Source: Prolixibacteraceae bacterium
GTDB taxonomy: Bacteria > Bacteroidota > Bacteroidia > Bacteroidales > Prolixibacteraceae
Length of the DNA: 64,000 bases
Assembly: GCA_003457135.1 (NCBI GenBank)
Contig: DMSQ01000034.1
Location: 44,779 to 108,778, forward strand
Direction: 5' to 3'
Positions 50,967 through 60,319 of the stretch are shown here, one piece after another; within the stretch, counting starts at the first letter, position 1; each line of letters begins with the position of its first letter. The notes beneath the pieces were generated by a model. It had not been told where the DNA came from, ran no database searches, and was given only the letters and a program-made list of their open reading frames with translations. A program made the position numbers and the translations under genes.

Positions 50967-52484
50967 ATGAAACCCATTACACAAATTATTGAGAATAGGC
51001 CGTGGATGGCCTGGCTCATCTTTCTGATCACCATCATTATAGTTTTTATAATCGGTTTACTGGCCTCATCGGTGATTGAGCGACGTGCTGAAGCTGTTTT
51101 TGTGAATGTTCCGAAAACCGAAGTTTCACAATTTGAACCCCGGAATTCGGTTTGGGGAGAAAACTATCCGCGCGAATTTCAGTCGTATTACCAGTCTGCC
51201 GACACTTCATTTGCCAGTAAATACAATGGAAGCCAGATGATTGACATGCTGGAAATTGATCCCCGCTTAGTCGTCCTTTGGGCCGGATATGGCTTCTCAA
51301 GAGATTACAGTCAGGGACGCGGGCATTTTTATGCTGTTGATGATATCCGTAATAGCTTGCGTACGGGTGGCCCAACCAACGAGACAGACGGACCTCAGCC
51401 TTCAACCTGCTGGACATGCAAAAGCCCTGACGTTCCGCGAATGATGCAGGAAGAAGGGGTTTCCGAATTCTACAAGGGAAAATGGTCGCGACTGGGAGCC
51501 GAAGTAGTTAACCCGATTGGTTGTGCCGATTGTCACGACTCGAAAACCATGAACCTGCACATTTCCCGTCCGGGACTGATTGAAGCTTTTGAACGCCAGG
51601 GCAAAGATATTACCAAAGCCTCACACCAGGAAATGCGCACGCTGGTTTGTGCCCAGTGCCACGTTGAATATTATTTCGACAAGCACAAAGCGGAAGGCGC
51701 TGCTTACCTGACCTTCCCATGGGATAAAGGGATGAGCGCCGAAGCTATCGAAAAATATTACGATGAAATTGAATTCTCTGATTGGACACATTCCATGAGT
51801 AAAGCGCCCATGCTGAAAGCACAACACCCGGAGTACGAAACGTATTCACTGGGCATTCATGCTGAACGTGGCGTTTCGTGCGCCGACTGCCACATGCCGT
51901 ATAAAAGTGAAGGCGGCCAGAAATTTACCGATCACCATATCCAATCGCCACTGAATAATGTGGCCAATTCGTGCCAGGTTTGTCACCGCGAAGAAACAGC
52001 CAAACTGATCCAGAACGTGTACGACCGTCAGGATAAAATTATAGAAAACCGAAACAAACTGGAGGAGTTGTTGGTTTATGCACATGTGGAAGCAAAAAAA
52101 GCGTGGGATTTGGGTGCGACCGAAGCCGAGATGAAAGACATTCTGATGGGAATCCGACATGCACAGTGGCGCTGGGATTTCGCTGCTGCCAGTCATGGGG
52201 CATCCTTTCATGCTCCGATTGAAACAGGCCGGATTATTTCGACCGGGATCGCTATTGTTGGAGAAACCCGCATTAAACTTGCACGATTACTTGCCCGCAA
52301 GGGTTTTAATCAGGAAGTTTCTTATCCTGATATTGCAACCAAAGAAAAAGCACAGGAATTTATTGGGCTTGACATGAAAAAGTTAAAGGAAGAAAAGCAG
52401 GCCTTCAGGCAAAACCTGTTGCCCAAATGGATTGAAACGGCAAAAAAACGGGAAGCCGGATATGATAAGAAAGTGGGAATGTAA
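50967..52484 (+). CDS. nrfA: Ammonia-forming cytochrome c nitrite reductase
   Basis: The 505-residue pentahaem enzyme reduces nitrite to ammonium. The catalytic haem site is the special C148-W-T-C-K152 motif. Four CxxCH sites follow (CADCH, CAQCH, CADCH, CQVCH). The N-terminal hydrophobic helix (about 14-34) is a signal or anchor. It forms a complex with NrfH, encoded just upstream. Confidence 0.98.
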   Translation: MKPITQIIENRPWMAWLIFLITIIIVFIIGLLASSVIERRAEAVFVNVPKTEVSQFEPRNSVWGENYPREFQSYYQSADTSFASKYNGSQMIDMLEIDPRLVVLWAGYGFSRDYSQGRGHFYAVDDIRNSLRTGGPTNETDGPQPSTCWTCKSPDVPRMMQEEGVSEFYKGKWSRLGAEVVNPIGCADCHDSKTMNLHISRPGLIEAFERQGKDITKASHQEMRTLVCAQCHVEYYFDKHKAEGAAYLTFPWDKGMSAEAIEKYYDEIEFSDWTHSMSKAPMLKAQHPEYETYSLGIHAERGVSCADCHMPYKSEGGQKFTDHHIQSPLNNVANSCQVCHREETAKLIQNVYDRQDKIIENRNKLEELLVYAHVEAKKAWDLGATEAEMKDILMGIRHAQWRWDFAAASHGASFHAPIETGRIISTGIAIVGETRIKLARLLARKGFNQEVSYPDIATKEKAQEFIGLDMKKLKEEKQAFRQNLLPKWIETAKKREAGYDKKVGM

Positions 52485-52525
52485 AAAAGAATGAATTATC
52501 ACAAATTTAATCATTGGATCAAAAC

Positions 52526-53752
52526 ATGAGAAAATCAATTATTATCGGAATCCTCTGCTTTCTTGCAGGCAGTCAGGTGAAAGCGCAATTCAGTCTTTCA
52601 GGAGAGTTAAGGCCAAGAACTGAATACAATCACGGATATGGTACCCTGGCAGCCGAAGATCAAAAACCATCTATATTTACTTCACAGCGCACCCGTTTAA
52701 ACTTCGATTACAAAATGGATTTGCTGAAATTTGGTATTGTACTACAGGATGTCCGTGTATGGGGAAATCAGGTGCAATCAGTCTCCAATGAAGATTTTGC
52801 AGTTTCTATCCATCAGGCCTGGGCTGAAATGAATTTGGGCAAAAGCCTGACCCTGAGAGTTGGCCGGCAGGAGTTGGCTTACGACGATCAGCGAATTTTA
52901 GGAAGTGTAGGGTGGTCGCAGCAAGGTCGTTCGCACGATGTTGCCGTATTTAAATATACCAAAAAACTGAATGTTCATTTTGGGATTGCACACCACGAAA
53001 ACACCAACCGCAAAAACAATTTCTACGATGGGCCTGATGCCTATAAAGATTTACAATTCGTTTGGATTAACCGGAAAACGGATCAATTTAACCTGAGTTT
53101 TTTGTTTCTGAATAACGGAAAGCCCGTAATGGTAGGAACCGAACAGAAATCGAAATACAGTCAGACCTTTGGAACCCATGTTGAAGTACCGGTTGATAAA
53201 GTGGCATTCTCGGGCAATCTCTATTTCCAGACGGGCGAAGATGGAGCAAACAAATCATTAAATGCCTATAATCTGATGGCCGAAGCGACTTATAAAATCT
53301 CGGATAAAACACAATGGAACCTGGGTTATGAGATACTATCGGGCTCGGACTACAACCAAACAATGAAGAACAACTCATTTGCTCCTTTATATGGGACCAA
53401 TCACAAATACAATGGATTCATGGATTATTTTTATGTGGGAAATCACTTGAATAATGTAGGATTGTCGAATGGCTATGTCAAATTCGTTACATCCAAAAAC
53501 AAAACAGCTTTCAATGCTGATTTGCATTTTTTTGCCAGTTCGGCTAAAATTTCAGCAACTGCCGATAATTATCTGGGAACAGAACTGGATTTGAGCCTGG
53601 CACGGACTTTAAGCCCCGCCACTAAAATTACCTTTGGTTACTCGCAAATGTTTGGCAGCGAAAGTCTGGAAATACTGAAAGGAGGCTCTGCCGGAACCAT
53701 GAATAACTGGGCTTACATCATGATTGCCGTAACGCCGAAGTTTATTCAGTAA
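52526..53752 (+). CDS. Outer-membrane porin-like protein, alginate-export family type
   Basis: The start is ATG 52526; the TTG at 52514 is unlikely. A signal peptide (MRKSIIIGILCFLAGSQVKAQ) precedes about 390 residues of alternating amphipathic strands (FSLSGELRPRTEYNHGYGT, SLTLRVGRQELAYDDQRILGS) ending in an aromatic-rich strand, like alginate_exp-type beta-barrels. It follows nrfA by 41 bp and may be co-transcribed, perhaps as a nitrite or anion channel; this role is inference. Confidence 0.75.
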   Translation: MRKSIIIGILCFLAGSQVKAQFSLSGELRPRTEYNHGYGTLAAEDQKPSIFTSQRTRLNFDYKMDLLKFGIVLQDVRVWGNQVQSVSNEDFAVSIHQAWAEMNLGKSLTLRVGRQELAYDDQRILGSVGWSQQGRSHDVAVFKYTKKLNVHFGIAHHENTNRKNNFYDGPDAYKDLQFVWINRKTDQFNLSFLFLNNGKPVMVGTEQKSKYSQTFGTHVEVPVDKVAFSGNLYFQTGEDGANKSLNAYNLMAEATYKISDKTQWNLGYEILSGSDYNQTMKNNSFAPLYGTNHKYNGFMDYFYVGNHLNNVGLSNGYVKFVTSKNKTAFNADLHFFASSAKISATADNYLGTELDLSLARTLSPATKITFGYSQMFGSESLEILKGGSAGTMNNWAYIMIAVTPKFIQ

Positions 53753-53770
53753 AAGAGTTAATTAAAAGAT

Positions 53771-53821
53771 AAACCCGAATTCACAGAGCAATTTAAAATG
53801 TTGTTCCATGAATTCGGGTTT
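53771..53821. terminator. Bidirectional hairpin between the porin and Sua5 genes
   Basis: Perfect 13-bp arms (AAACCCGAATTCA at 53771-53783 and TGAATTCGGGTTT at 53809-53821) enclose a 25-base loop, between convergent genes. A T-rich stretch follows on the right. Confidence 0.75.
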
Positions 53822-53912
53822 GATTATTTTCTAAAAGTAGTTTGGAAACCATGCGGGAGTCTTGGCTGCGATCACGAGTGAATTAAATCGGGCATTAAAA
53901 ATTGTACTTTCT

Positions 53913-54884
53913 CTATTCCCTGTTTCCTGTGTATCTGAATTCTGCTTTTTTTATCCTGTCCATAATAGCAATTCCCAAACCTAATTCTTCCACCGGTTCA
54001 ATAAAAATCTGAAGGATGGTTGGGTCATCCTCCATGGCATGTAAAGCAGTAAATAAATTAGCTGCAATTTCAATCTGATTTCCATTGTCCGAAGTATGAA
54101 TTGTGTTCGATGCATTTGTTGGCAAACCGGTTTTTTGGTGTAATATCAAACCCGAATTTTGGGGAAGGGAATGAATATCCTGCTGCAATATATATAAAGG
54201 TTTATTTGGCGAATAATGGCTTTTCAGCAAACCGGGAGACGGTAAATCTTTGCCTTTTTTACTTTGGTCAAGATGGCAACAGGGCACTACTTTTTGAATA
54301 TCGCTTAAACTAATTGCACCCGGACGCAGTAAAAAACATTGATCACCATCAATCGAAATTACGGTTGATTCAATGCCTGCCATTTTATCGTTTCCGGTCA
54401 ATAAATATTCAATGCCTGTGAGTTGTTTCAGAACGTGTTCAGGTTTTGTTGGGCTCAATTGGCCAAAACGGTTGGCGCTCGGTGCTGCTATAGGTGTCTG
54501 GGCCAAGCGGATAAGCTCAAGTGCCACCGGATGCGATGGCATCCGCACGGCAACCGTATTTAAGCCGGAAGTGACCAAATCGGGTACGATGCCTGATTTT
54601 CGGTGAACAATTGTTATTGGTCCGGGCCAAAAGGCATCTGCAATTTTGTTTACCAGTGGGCTAACCGGATGGTCAAACAGCATTTTAAGTTGACTGATTT
54701 CAGAAATGTGAACAATCAGCGGGTCAAAAGCCGGGCGCCGTTTAACTTCAAAAATTCGTGCAACTGCCTGCGGATTCAAGGCATCTGCTCCCAGACCATA
54801 AACCGTTTCGGTAGGGAAGGCGACTAAGCCGCCTTCCCTGATACATTTGGCCGCAAAACCTACATTGGTTCCTTTTTGTATCAT
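53913..54884 (-). CDS. L-threonylcarbamoyladenylate synthase (Sua5/YwlC)
   Basis: The 323-residue protein has an N-terminal YrdC domain (LVAFPTETVYGLGADALNPQAVARIFEVKRRPAFDPLIVHI, APSANRFGQLSPT) and a C-terminal Sua5 domain. It makes threonylcarbamoyl-AMP from Thr, bicarbonate and ATP for the tRNA t6A modification. It is last in a leftward run, 9 bp after the PurE-like gene. Confidence 0.93.
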   Translation of the reverse strand: MIQKGTNVGFAAKCIREGGLVAFPTETVYGLGADALNPQAVARIFEVKRRPAFDPLIVHISEISQLKMLFDHPVSPLVNKIADAFWPGPITIVHRKSGIVPDLVTSGLNTVAVRMPSHPVALELIRLAQTPIAAPSANRFGQLSPTKPEHVLKQLTGIEYLLTGNDKMAGIESTVISIDGDQCFLLRPGAISLSDIQKVVPCCHLDQSKKGKDLPSPGLLKSHYSPNKPLYILQQDIHSLPQNSGLILHQKTGLPTNASNTIHTSDNGNQIEIAANLFTALHAMEDDPTILQIFIEPVEELGLGIAIMDRIKKAEFRYTGNRE

Positions 54885-54893
54885 CTTCCCCTT

Positions 54894-55376
54894 TTATCGG
54901 GTTTCTGTTCCTGAAACTGAAGCATCGTCAGCAATAAGCTTTTGCCTTTGTTCTTCCTGATATTCAACGACCTTGCTTCGTATCTTTTCGTCTGAAAAGG
55001 CAAATATCTTAGCTGCTGCTAGGGCCGCGTTTTCAGGCTCAAGAATTACCATTGGGGCAACGCCTGAAGGCATCCTCAGGCTTGAATAAATGTCGCTGCC
55101 ACCAAATGAATCGCTTGGCGGAGGGCAGGCAATCACCGGACAATAAGTTTGGGCGTCGGTAAAACCACTTAGCGCATTGCTTCGGCCTGCTATCGTGATA
55201 AAAACTACGCCAATCTTTTCCTGTTCTTTTATGATATCATAACATATCAATGGAACTTTGTGCGCGGAGGCAATTCTTATCTCCGAATCAATCTTGAATT
55301 TCTGAAGACCATTTGCAATTTTTTTCGCCCAGTCGAGATCGGCTTTAGAGCCCATTATAATCATTACTTTGCTCAT
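54894..55376 (-). CDS. PurE-family protein of the class II (animal-like) type
   Basis: The 160-residue PurE-fold protein (MGSKADLDWAKKIANGLQ, ASAHKVPLICYDII). Unlike ordinary bacterial class I PurE, it carries AGRSNALSGF, ACPPPSDSFGGSDIYSSLRMPSG and PENAALAAAKIF. These resemble the class II AIR carboxylase of animal PAICS, which uses CO2 directly. It overlaps the end of the DUF4914 gene by 32 bp. No purK or other purine genes are nearby, so the substrate may not be AIR. Confidence 0.82.
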   Translation of the reverse strand: MSKVMIIMGSKADLDWAKKIANGLQKFKIDSEIRIASAHKVPLICYDIIKEQEKIGVVFITIAGRSNALSGFTDAQTYCPVIACPPPSDSFGGSDIYSSLRMPSGVAPMVILEPENAALAAAKIFAFSDEKIRSKVVEYQEEQRQKLIADDASVSGTETR

Positions 55377-57294
55377 AATCTTTAATGGATAAAAATGAAT
55401 ATTGATAGTTCATAGGAATAATAGAATTATAATCCGAAACAGAAGCTCCTGCCAAACAAGCCTCGATAATCCTTCTTCCGGTAGCGGATAATTCAGGAGT
55501 AAGATATTTCGGCAGTTCCTTTTTAAAGAAATCATATAAGATTTCCGCACCTGCATCGTAGCCTTCAATTCCAACTTCGTGTTGACGGTGAACCTGAAGA
55601 AACCGTGATGGAATTTTTGCCCCTTCAATCGTGAGATAATTTAATTCATAACCCAAAAGGGGGCATCTGGCGTCCTGATACTGGTCGCTTCTAAGTTGTG
55701 CATTTCCCCTGCGGGTAAGGTATTCGCGCATTAAAAGCTGTGGCTTGAACCCAACCTTCCAAACACCAATGTGTTGATTTGGCACTAAAGTATAACGGGT
55801 TCGCGGAGTTTGAATGATTTGCTCAAGGATCATGTTGGCATGGATCCCCATTTTGCCTGTAGCGAATGGCCAGTACGATCCGACTCCTTCCGATTCCATT
55901 CCACTGCCGCCAACGATACTTGGGTTGGCATGACCTCGCGGAGCGACTAATCGCCACAACCAGGCCAATGCTGGTGGCAGAATATGGAACAAACCAAGAA
56001 TACCATAATTCGGATTTTCTGACGAACATGGAGGAGTGCGTACACCGAAACTCCGCACATCTACTGTTACCGGCCTGTTTATTACATCAGGAACGATATT
56101 CCGTGGCAAAATTACCCTTGGGTTCGGACAGCTCATTCCCGGTTCATCTTCCGTGTGATCCCAGATAAGCGCCGTGCAATCCGGATTGGATTTAATATTC
56201 AGGAATAGCAACGGACTCCTTGGTTTAATCGTAATTTTCTCCAGGAACGGATCGTCGCCATAATCTTTTATGCTGTCAACCCGAATAAACCAGGCATTTT
56301 CGGCATCGAGTACCGTTAATTTGCCATTATCCTTTTGAATGGATGGATGGCACAAAGCCATATCGTCGGTAACCGGATTAAAGGAGCAAAAAAGTGGAAG
56401 GTTGATTAAGCGTTTTTCTTCCGTTATTGTATTTTGTCCGATTAAAACCTGGCCGTCCGGTTCCCTGACAATATTTTGCAACATCTCACTTTTACCTCCG
56501 CCGCTTGCACCTTCGTGCATAAATGTCGTTTGGTTATCGTAGGGGCTAATTACCCTTACGGTCGAACAATGCGCTGTTATCCATCCCTCTTTTTCACCTT
56601 TCGACAGCAGTGTTCCATACAGGCCTTTTTTTGCGCTTGGTCCCGGATAAAGATTATATGAAAAAATTTCGTGCAGGTTTTCAGAGCGGTTGTGCACAAC
56701 TACCTGTTTACCATTAAAATGCGTGTGGCGAAATGTTGGGGCAACATAAATGACAGAATTAATTTCGAAATCAGGTTCTAATTCATTGATGGGTATCAAT
56801 TTTTGAAGCATGGCTAATCCCATTGCAAAAAATCCGGCATTTGCTGGTGCAATGGCAATTCCGCCAACTCCAATTTTACCATTGCCGGCAAAATAGAAAA
56901 ATACTGCCAGCTCCTGTTCTTTGAGCCATGAAAAGGTTTCAGCTTTTAATGAACGGAAATTATATCCAAATTTATCTTTAAAGCGTGGTTTGTCGGTCGG
57001 CAAATCATCCGAAACCGACATGGTGTCCGGGTCGCGCCGGCGCATGTAGGGATCGGTGTAATTAGCCGATATCCCGTTTGTTACCCGGTGAATTATTGCT
57101 TCAGTATATTCTCCTTTGCCAGGGATGTCGTATTTCACTTCAAACGTATTGCTGTTTTTATCACCAACGGCAGCAATTGTAAGTTCTTCAACAGTATTGA
57201 ACAGGGTAAATTTCTTGCAACTGTTGAGTAAAACATAAACATCATCAGGTAAAGCAATTTTTTTCTTTTCGAGTACTTTAAAAAAATCGTTCAT
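55345..57294 (-). CDS. DUF4914 protein, PEP carboxykinase-like P-loop kinase
   Basis: The 649-residue protein matches the DUF4914 pattern. A P-loop, GASGGGKSEM, lies at residues 262-271 in a context (FMHEGASGGGKSEMLQNI) resembling the nucleotide loop of PEP carboxykinase-type kinases. No experimental function is known to me. It overlaps its neighbours (4 bp with the HAD gene upstream, 32 bp with the PurE-like gene downstream), so it is firmly part of one operon. Confidence 0.85.
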   Translation of the reverse strand: MNDFFKVLEKKKIALPDDVYVLLNSCKKFTLFNTVEELTIAAVGDKNSNTFEVKYDIPGKGEYTEAIIHRVTNGISANYTDPYMRRRDPDTMSVSDDLPTDKPRFKDKFGYNFRSLKAETFSWLKEQELAVFFYFAGNGKIGVGGIAIAPANAGFFAMGLAMLQKLIPINELEPDFEINSVIYVAPTFRHTHFNGKQVVVHNRSENLHEIFSYNLYPGPSAKKGLYGTLLSKGEKEGWITAHCSTVRVISPYDNQTTFMHEGASGGGKSEMLQNIVREPDGQVLIGQNTITEEKRLINLPLFCSFNPVTDDMALCHPSIQKDNGKLTVLDAENAWFIRVDSIKDYGDDPFLEKITIKPRSPLLFLNIKSNPDCTALIWDHTEDEPGMSCPNPRVILPRNIVPDVINRPVTVDVRSFGVRTPPCSSENPNYGILGLFHILPPALAWLWRLVAPRGHANPSIVGGSGMESEGVGSYWPFATGKMGIHANMILEQIIQTPRTRYTLVPNQHIGVWKVGFKPQLLMREYLTRRGNAQLRSDQYQDARCPLLGYELNYLTIEGAKIPSRFLQVHRQHEVGIEGYDAGAEILYDFFKKELPKYLTPELSATGRRIIEACLAGASVSDYNSIIPMNYQYSFLSIKDYEQSNDYNGL

Positions 57295-57845
57295 AATCGT
57301 TCATGGTTATTTTTATAACTAACAATATAGTTCGAAGCATCTAAAACATTTTTACAGGTTATTACCTCTTCAGTGATTTCATGCTGATGTTTCTTCCCAT
57401 GCCCGGTCAATACGTAGATTGGTTTAACACCTGCATTGATGCCGCAATAAACGTCGGAAGGATGGTCGCCGATAATAAATGATTGAGCCAGATTTAGATT
57501 ATTTAACCCGGCAGCTTTGTTAATAAAATATGGATTTGGCTTTTTACAGGAGCAATTATCTTCTGTTTTATGAGGGCAACTGAATAGGTCATAAATCGCA
57601 ATTCCCCTAACTTTTAACAGTTCGACAAGGTGTTTATTTACCTTTTCAACCTGGGGTGCTGTTGTAATTCCTTTCGAAATGCCCGATTGATTGGTAATAA
57701 TAAAAAGCAGGAAATGATCCTGCAATAACTGAAGCGCTCTAAAAGTTTCAGGATAGAATATCATATCCATCGGATCTTTAATGTATCCGTTGTCTTCTAT
57801 GATTGTCCCGTCTCTATCTAAAAATACCGCAGGGTGCTTTGCCAT
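57291..57845 (-). CDS. HAD-superfamily phosphatase, GmhB/HisB-N type
   Basis: The 184-residue protein has HAD motif I FLDRDGTIIEDNGYI, motif II IITNQSGISKG and motif IV IIGDHPSDVYCGINAG. The zinc-binding loop CPHKTEDNCSCKKP is typical of D,D-heptose bisphosphate phosphatases and histidinol-phosphatases. No heptose or histidine genes are adjacent, so the substrate is open. It is the first gene of the run, with a 4-base overlap into DUF4914. Confidence 0.88.
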   Translation of the reverse strand: MAKHPAVFLDRDGTIIEDNGYIKDPMDMIFYPETFRALQLLQDHFLLFIITNQSGISKGITTAPQVEKVNKHLVELLKVRGIAIYDLFSCPHKTEDNCSCKKPNPYFINKAAGLNNLNLAQSFIIGDHPSDVYCGINAGVKPIYVLTGHGKKHQHEITEEVITCKNVLDASNYIVSYKNNHERL

Positions 57846-57949
57846 TTGTTCTTTTTTACAAAGGCAAATGTAATGAAGTGATAATTAATAAATAAAGGAG
57901 CTCTTTACTTTTAGTGTGTTTTAACCATTATTTATTATTGAAGGAAACG

Positions 57950-58501
57950 TTAGTAGTTTGGAGGGGACAATATCAATAGAAGGTCACAAAGCTGTTCTGT
58001 GTCATTTTTTGCGTTGTATTGCGATTTTGAATTGAAATAAATACTGTCTCCTATTTCCAGGGTATAATTTTTATCATCTAATTCAAATTGGACTGCACCT
58101 GACGTGACATAACAGTAAATTTGGGCGAAAATATTGGTAAATAAGCCTTCCAGTGTTGAGCCTTTCACAAACCTGACCAAATAAGTGTCCATTTGTTTAT
58201 GGATGTCGTGGTGTGAAAGCAAATATATTTCTGTTCCGGAAGCATTCTTTTCAACGAACTTAATTTCATCTCGGCGGACAACAGGATTGTTGCTTAATGT
58301 TTCATTTTCGCCAATCAGCTCACCTACAGTTGTATGAAGATGTTCGGCAATTGATTTCAGTGTTAGAATAGACGGGAAGGCTTTGGACCTTTCTATTTGT
58401 GAAAGGGCACTTGAACTTACACCTACTTTTTTAGCCAGGTCATTTAATCTTAGGTACAGAAGTTCCCTTCTCCTTTTTACTCTTTCACCGATACGTTTCA
58501 T
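57950..58501 (-). CDS. XRE-family regulator with C-terminal cupin
   Basis: The 183-residue protein has an N-terminal helix-turn-helix (about 5-62: LNDLAKKVGVSSSALSQIERSKAFPSILTLKSIAEHL) and a cupin-2 sensor domain (about 105-180: YCYVTSGAVQFELDDKNYTLEIGDSIYFNSKSQYNAKN). Such regulators sense small metabolites and often control the adjacent operon. It lies 104 bp upstream of the HAD/DUF4914 run on the same strand. Confidence 0.92.
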   Translation of the reverse strand: MKRIGERVKRRRELLYLRLNDLAKKVGVSSSALSQIERSKAFPSILTLKSIAEHLHTTVGELIGENETLSNNPVVRRDEIKFVEKNASGTEIYLLSHHDIHKQMDTYLVRFVKGSTLEGLFTNIFAQIYCYVTSGAVQFELDDKNYTLEIGDSIYFNSKSQYNAKNDTEQLCDLLLILSPPNY

Positions 58502-58728
58502 AAAATATGATTTTTATGGCTGCAAAAGTAAAAATAATTTAATTAGTTAAGGTGTGCTTAATTTAGGGTTTGTTTGAATGATAATAAAAACACGATTTTC
58601 CCAGATGAAAAAGGGTATGGATAATTGTTAGTGAAGTCACTTGATCCGGATTATCTGCTACATGGTGATTGCAGTAACACCAAAGTTTGTATTGTAATAA
58701 AATCAGAAGAAACTCCTGGATATCAATT

Positions 58729-60081
58729 CTATTCCACCGCAAACAAAAAATGCTGCGTCCTGAAATATAGCGTGTTTCCTGAAATTGCAGGAGTAGCCAT
58801 GCATATATCTTTGAGTACATTTTTTGCTAACAGTTTAAAGGCAGGTCCGGCCTGAACTACATAGATATTGCCGTCTTCGGAACTGAAATAAAGTTTTCCG
58901 TCGGCGGCAATGCCTGATGCCGTAAATGCTTCTTTCAGGCTTTCCTTATACTTCTCTTCTCCGGTCAGCGCGTCGAAACAGGTTAATTGGCCGTTCACCT
59001 GAAGGTTGTAAAGGTACCCGTTGTAAACAAGCGGTGTTTGCATGTAAGCGCCGCCCCGTTTTACGCTCCAGGCAATGTATTGGTTTTTGGTACTGTCATC
59101 GGCCAAAGTAATGTCGCCTTTGGCAGTTGGGCGCACCGCAAAAATCGGCGAGAACTTTCCATGTGCACCGTTGAGGTAGATCAGATCATTCGCGATAACC
59201 GGCGTTGGGGTAGGTATATCACCTCCGTTGCCAAGTTTCCAGATTTCATTTCCGGTTTCGAAATCGTAGCCACACATATCGGTAAAACCATTTGCAACAA
59301 CCTGAGTCTTTCCATTCTTGGTATATATGGCAGGTGTAACATAGGTTTGAGCTTTTTCTTCGCGTGCAGTTCTCCAGATTTCATTGCCCGTCGGAAGGTC
59401 GAATGCGGCAATAAACGGATTTTTCGGAATGTCGCACTGTACAATTATTCTGTTTTTGAAAATGATTGGTGAACTTGAATAGCCCCACTCAATTCCGGGA
59501 ACGGCAGCGAAGCCCGGATTAATTATTCCCATATCCTTTTTCCAGATAAGATTACCCATAAAATCATAACAATACATTCCTTCCGAACCAAAGTGAACGA
59601 CCAGATATTTACCATCGGTGGCCGGAGTGCAGTTGGCCTGTGAGGCTTTGGTGTGTCGCTTCGACTTTGGGATTCCTTTGTGTGCAAGCCTTTCCCAAAG
59701 TATTTTCCCGGAGGATTTGTCGAGGCAATACACTTTGAATTCATGTATCGTACTGTCGTTGGCCTCGTCAATATCGCCGTAAAGGCCAACTTTAAGCGAT
59801 TCGCTGCTGGTGGTACTGACGGCCGTAGTCACAAACAGGTAGTTGTCCCAGATCACAGGGCACGAATGACCTAATCCCGGAATCGGAGTTTTCCACCTGA
59901 TGTGTTCTCCCGTTTCGGCATTCCAGATAGTGGCGATTTTTGCATTTTCGATGAATCCCAACGCAAACGGGCCACGGAAGCTTGGCCATTGCTGGTTGTA
60001 ATGAGTTTGGGAAAATCCGCTTAAGTTGAATAAGAAGATCAAAATAACAGACAAACTGAACGAGTTGATTTTGGTTTTCAT
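58729..60081 (-). CDS. Secreted PQQ-like beta-propeller protein
   Basis: The start is set at ATG 60081 (MKTKINSFSLSVILIFLFNLSGFSQ), giving a signal peptide; the longer frame to 60150 adds 23 residues of no signal character. About 450 residues of PQQ-like repeats follow (YCLDKSSGKILWE, YCYDFMGNLIWKK, GYDFETGNEIWKLG, TCFDALTGEEKY), forming an eight-bladed type propeller. PQQ binding is not assured; many such proteins are scaffolds. It is divergent from the GH8 gene. Confidence 0.85.
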   Translation of the reverse strand: MKTKINSFSLSVILIFLFNLSGFSQTHYNQQWPSFRGPFALGFIENAKIATIWNAETGEHIRWKTPIPGLGHSCPVIWDNYLFVTTAVSTTSSESLKVGLYGDIDEANDSTIHEFKVYCLDKSSGKILWERLAHKGIPKSKRHTKASQANCTPATDGKYLVVHFGSEGMYCYDFMGNLIWKKDMGIINPGFAAVPGIEWGYSSSPIIFKNRIIVQCDIPKNPFIAAFDLPTGNEIWRTAREEKAQTYVTPAIYTKNGKTQVVANGFTDMCGYDFETGNEIWKLGNGGDIPTPTPVIANDLIYLNGAHGKFSPIFAVRPTAKGDITLADDSTKNQYIAWSVKRGGAYMQTPLVYNGYLYNLQVNGQLTCFDALTGEEKYKESLKEAFTASGIAADGKLYFSSEDGNIYVVQAGPAFKLLAKNVLKDICMATPAISGNTLYFRTQHFLFAVE

Positions 60082-60319
60082 AGAAACTATTTTGGTTTTA
60101 AGATTACGTGCGATTGGAAACAAAGGTAAATTTGGGAAAAAATTATGCAAGTCCGAATTTTACACCTTTTTTATTTTCTGATGATTGGAGGTGTTAAAAG
60201 ACTGCAACACCAATAATTTGCCTGATATTTTTGATATATTGACTCGAATTCATGTGAACCTTGCAGAATCAAAGTTTTTCCCCAATTTTGCTTTACTTAT
60301 AAAACCTAACCTGGCCAAC

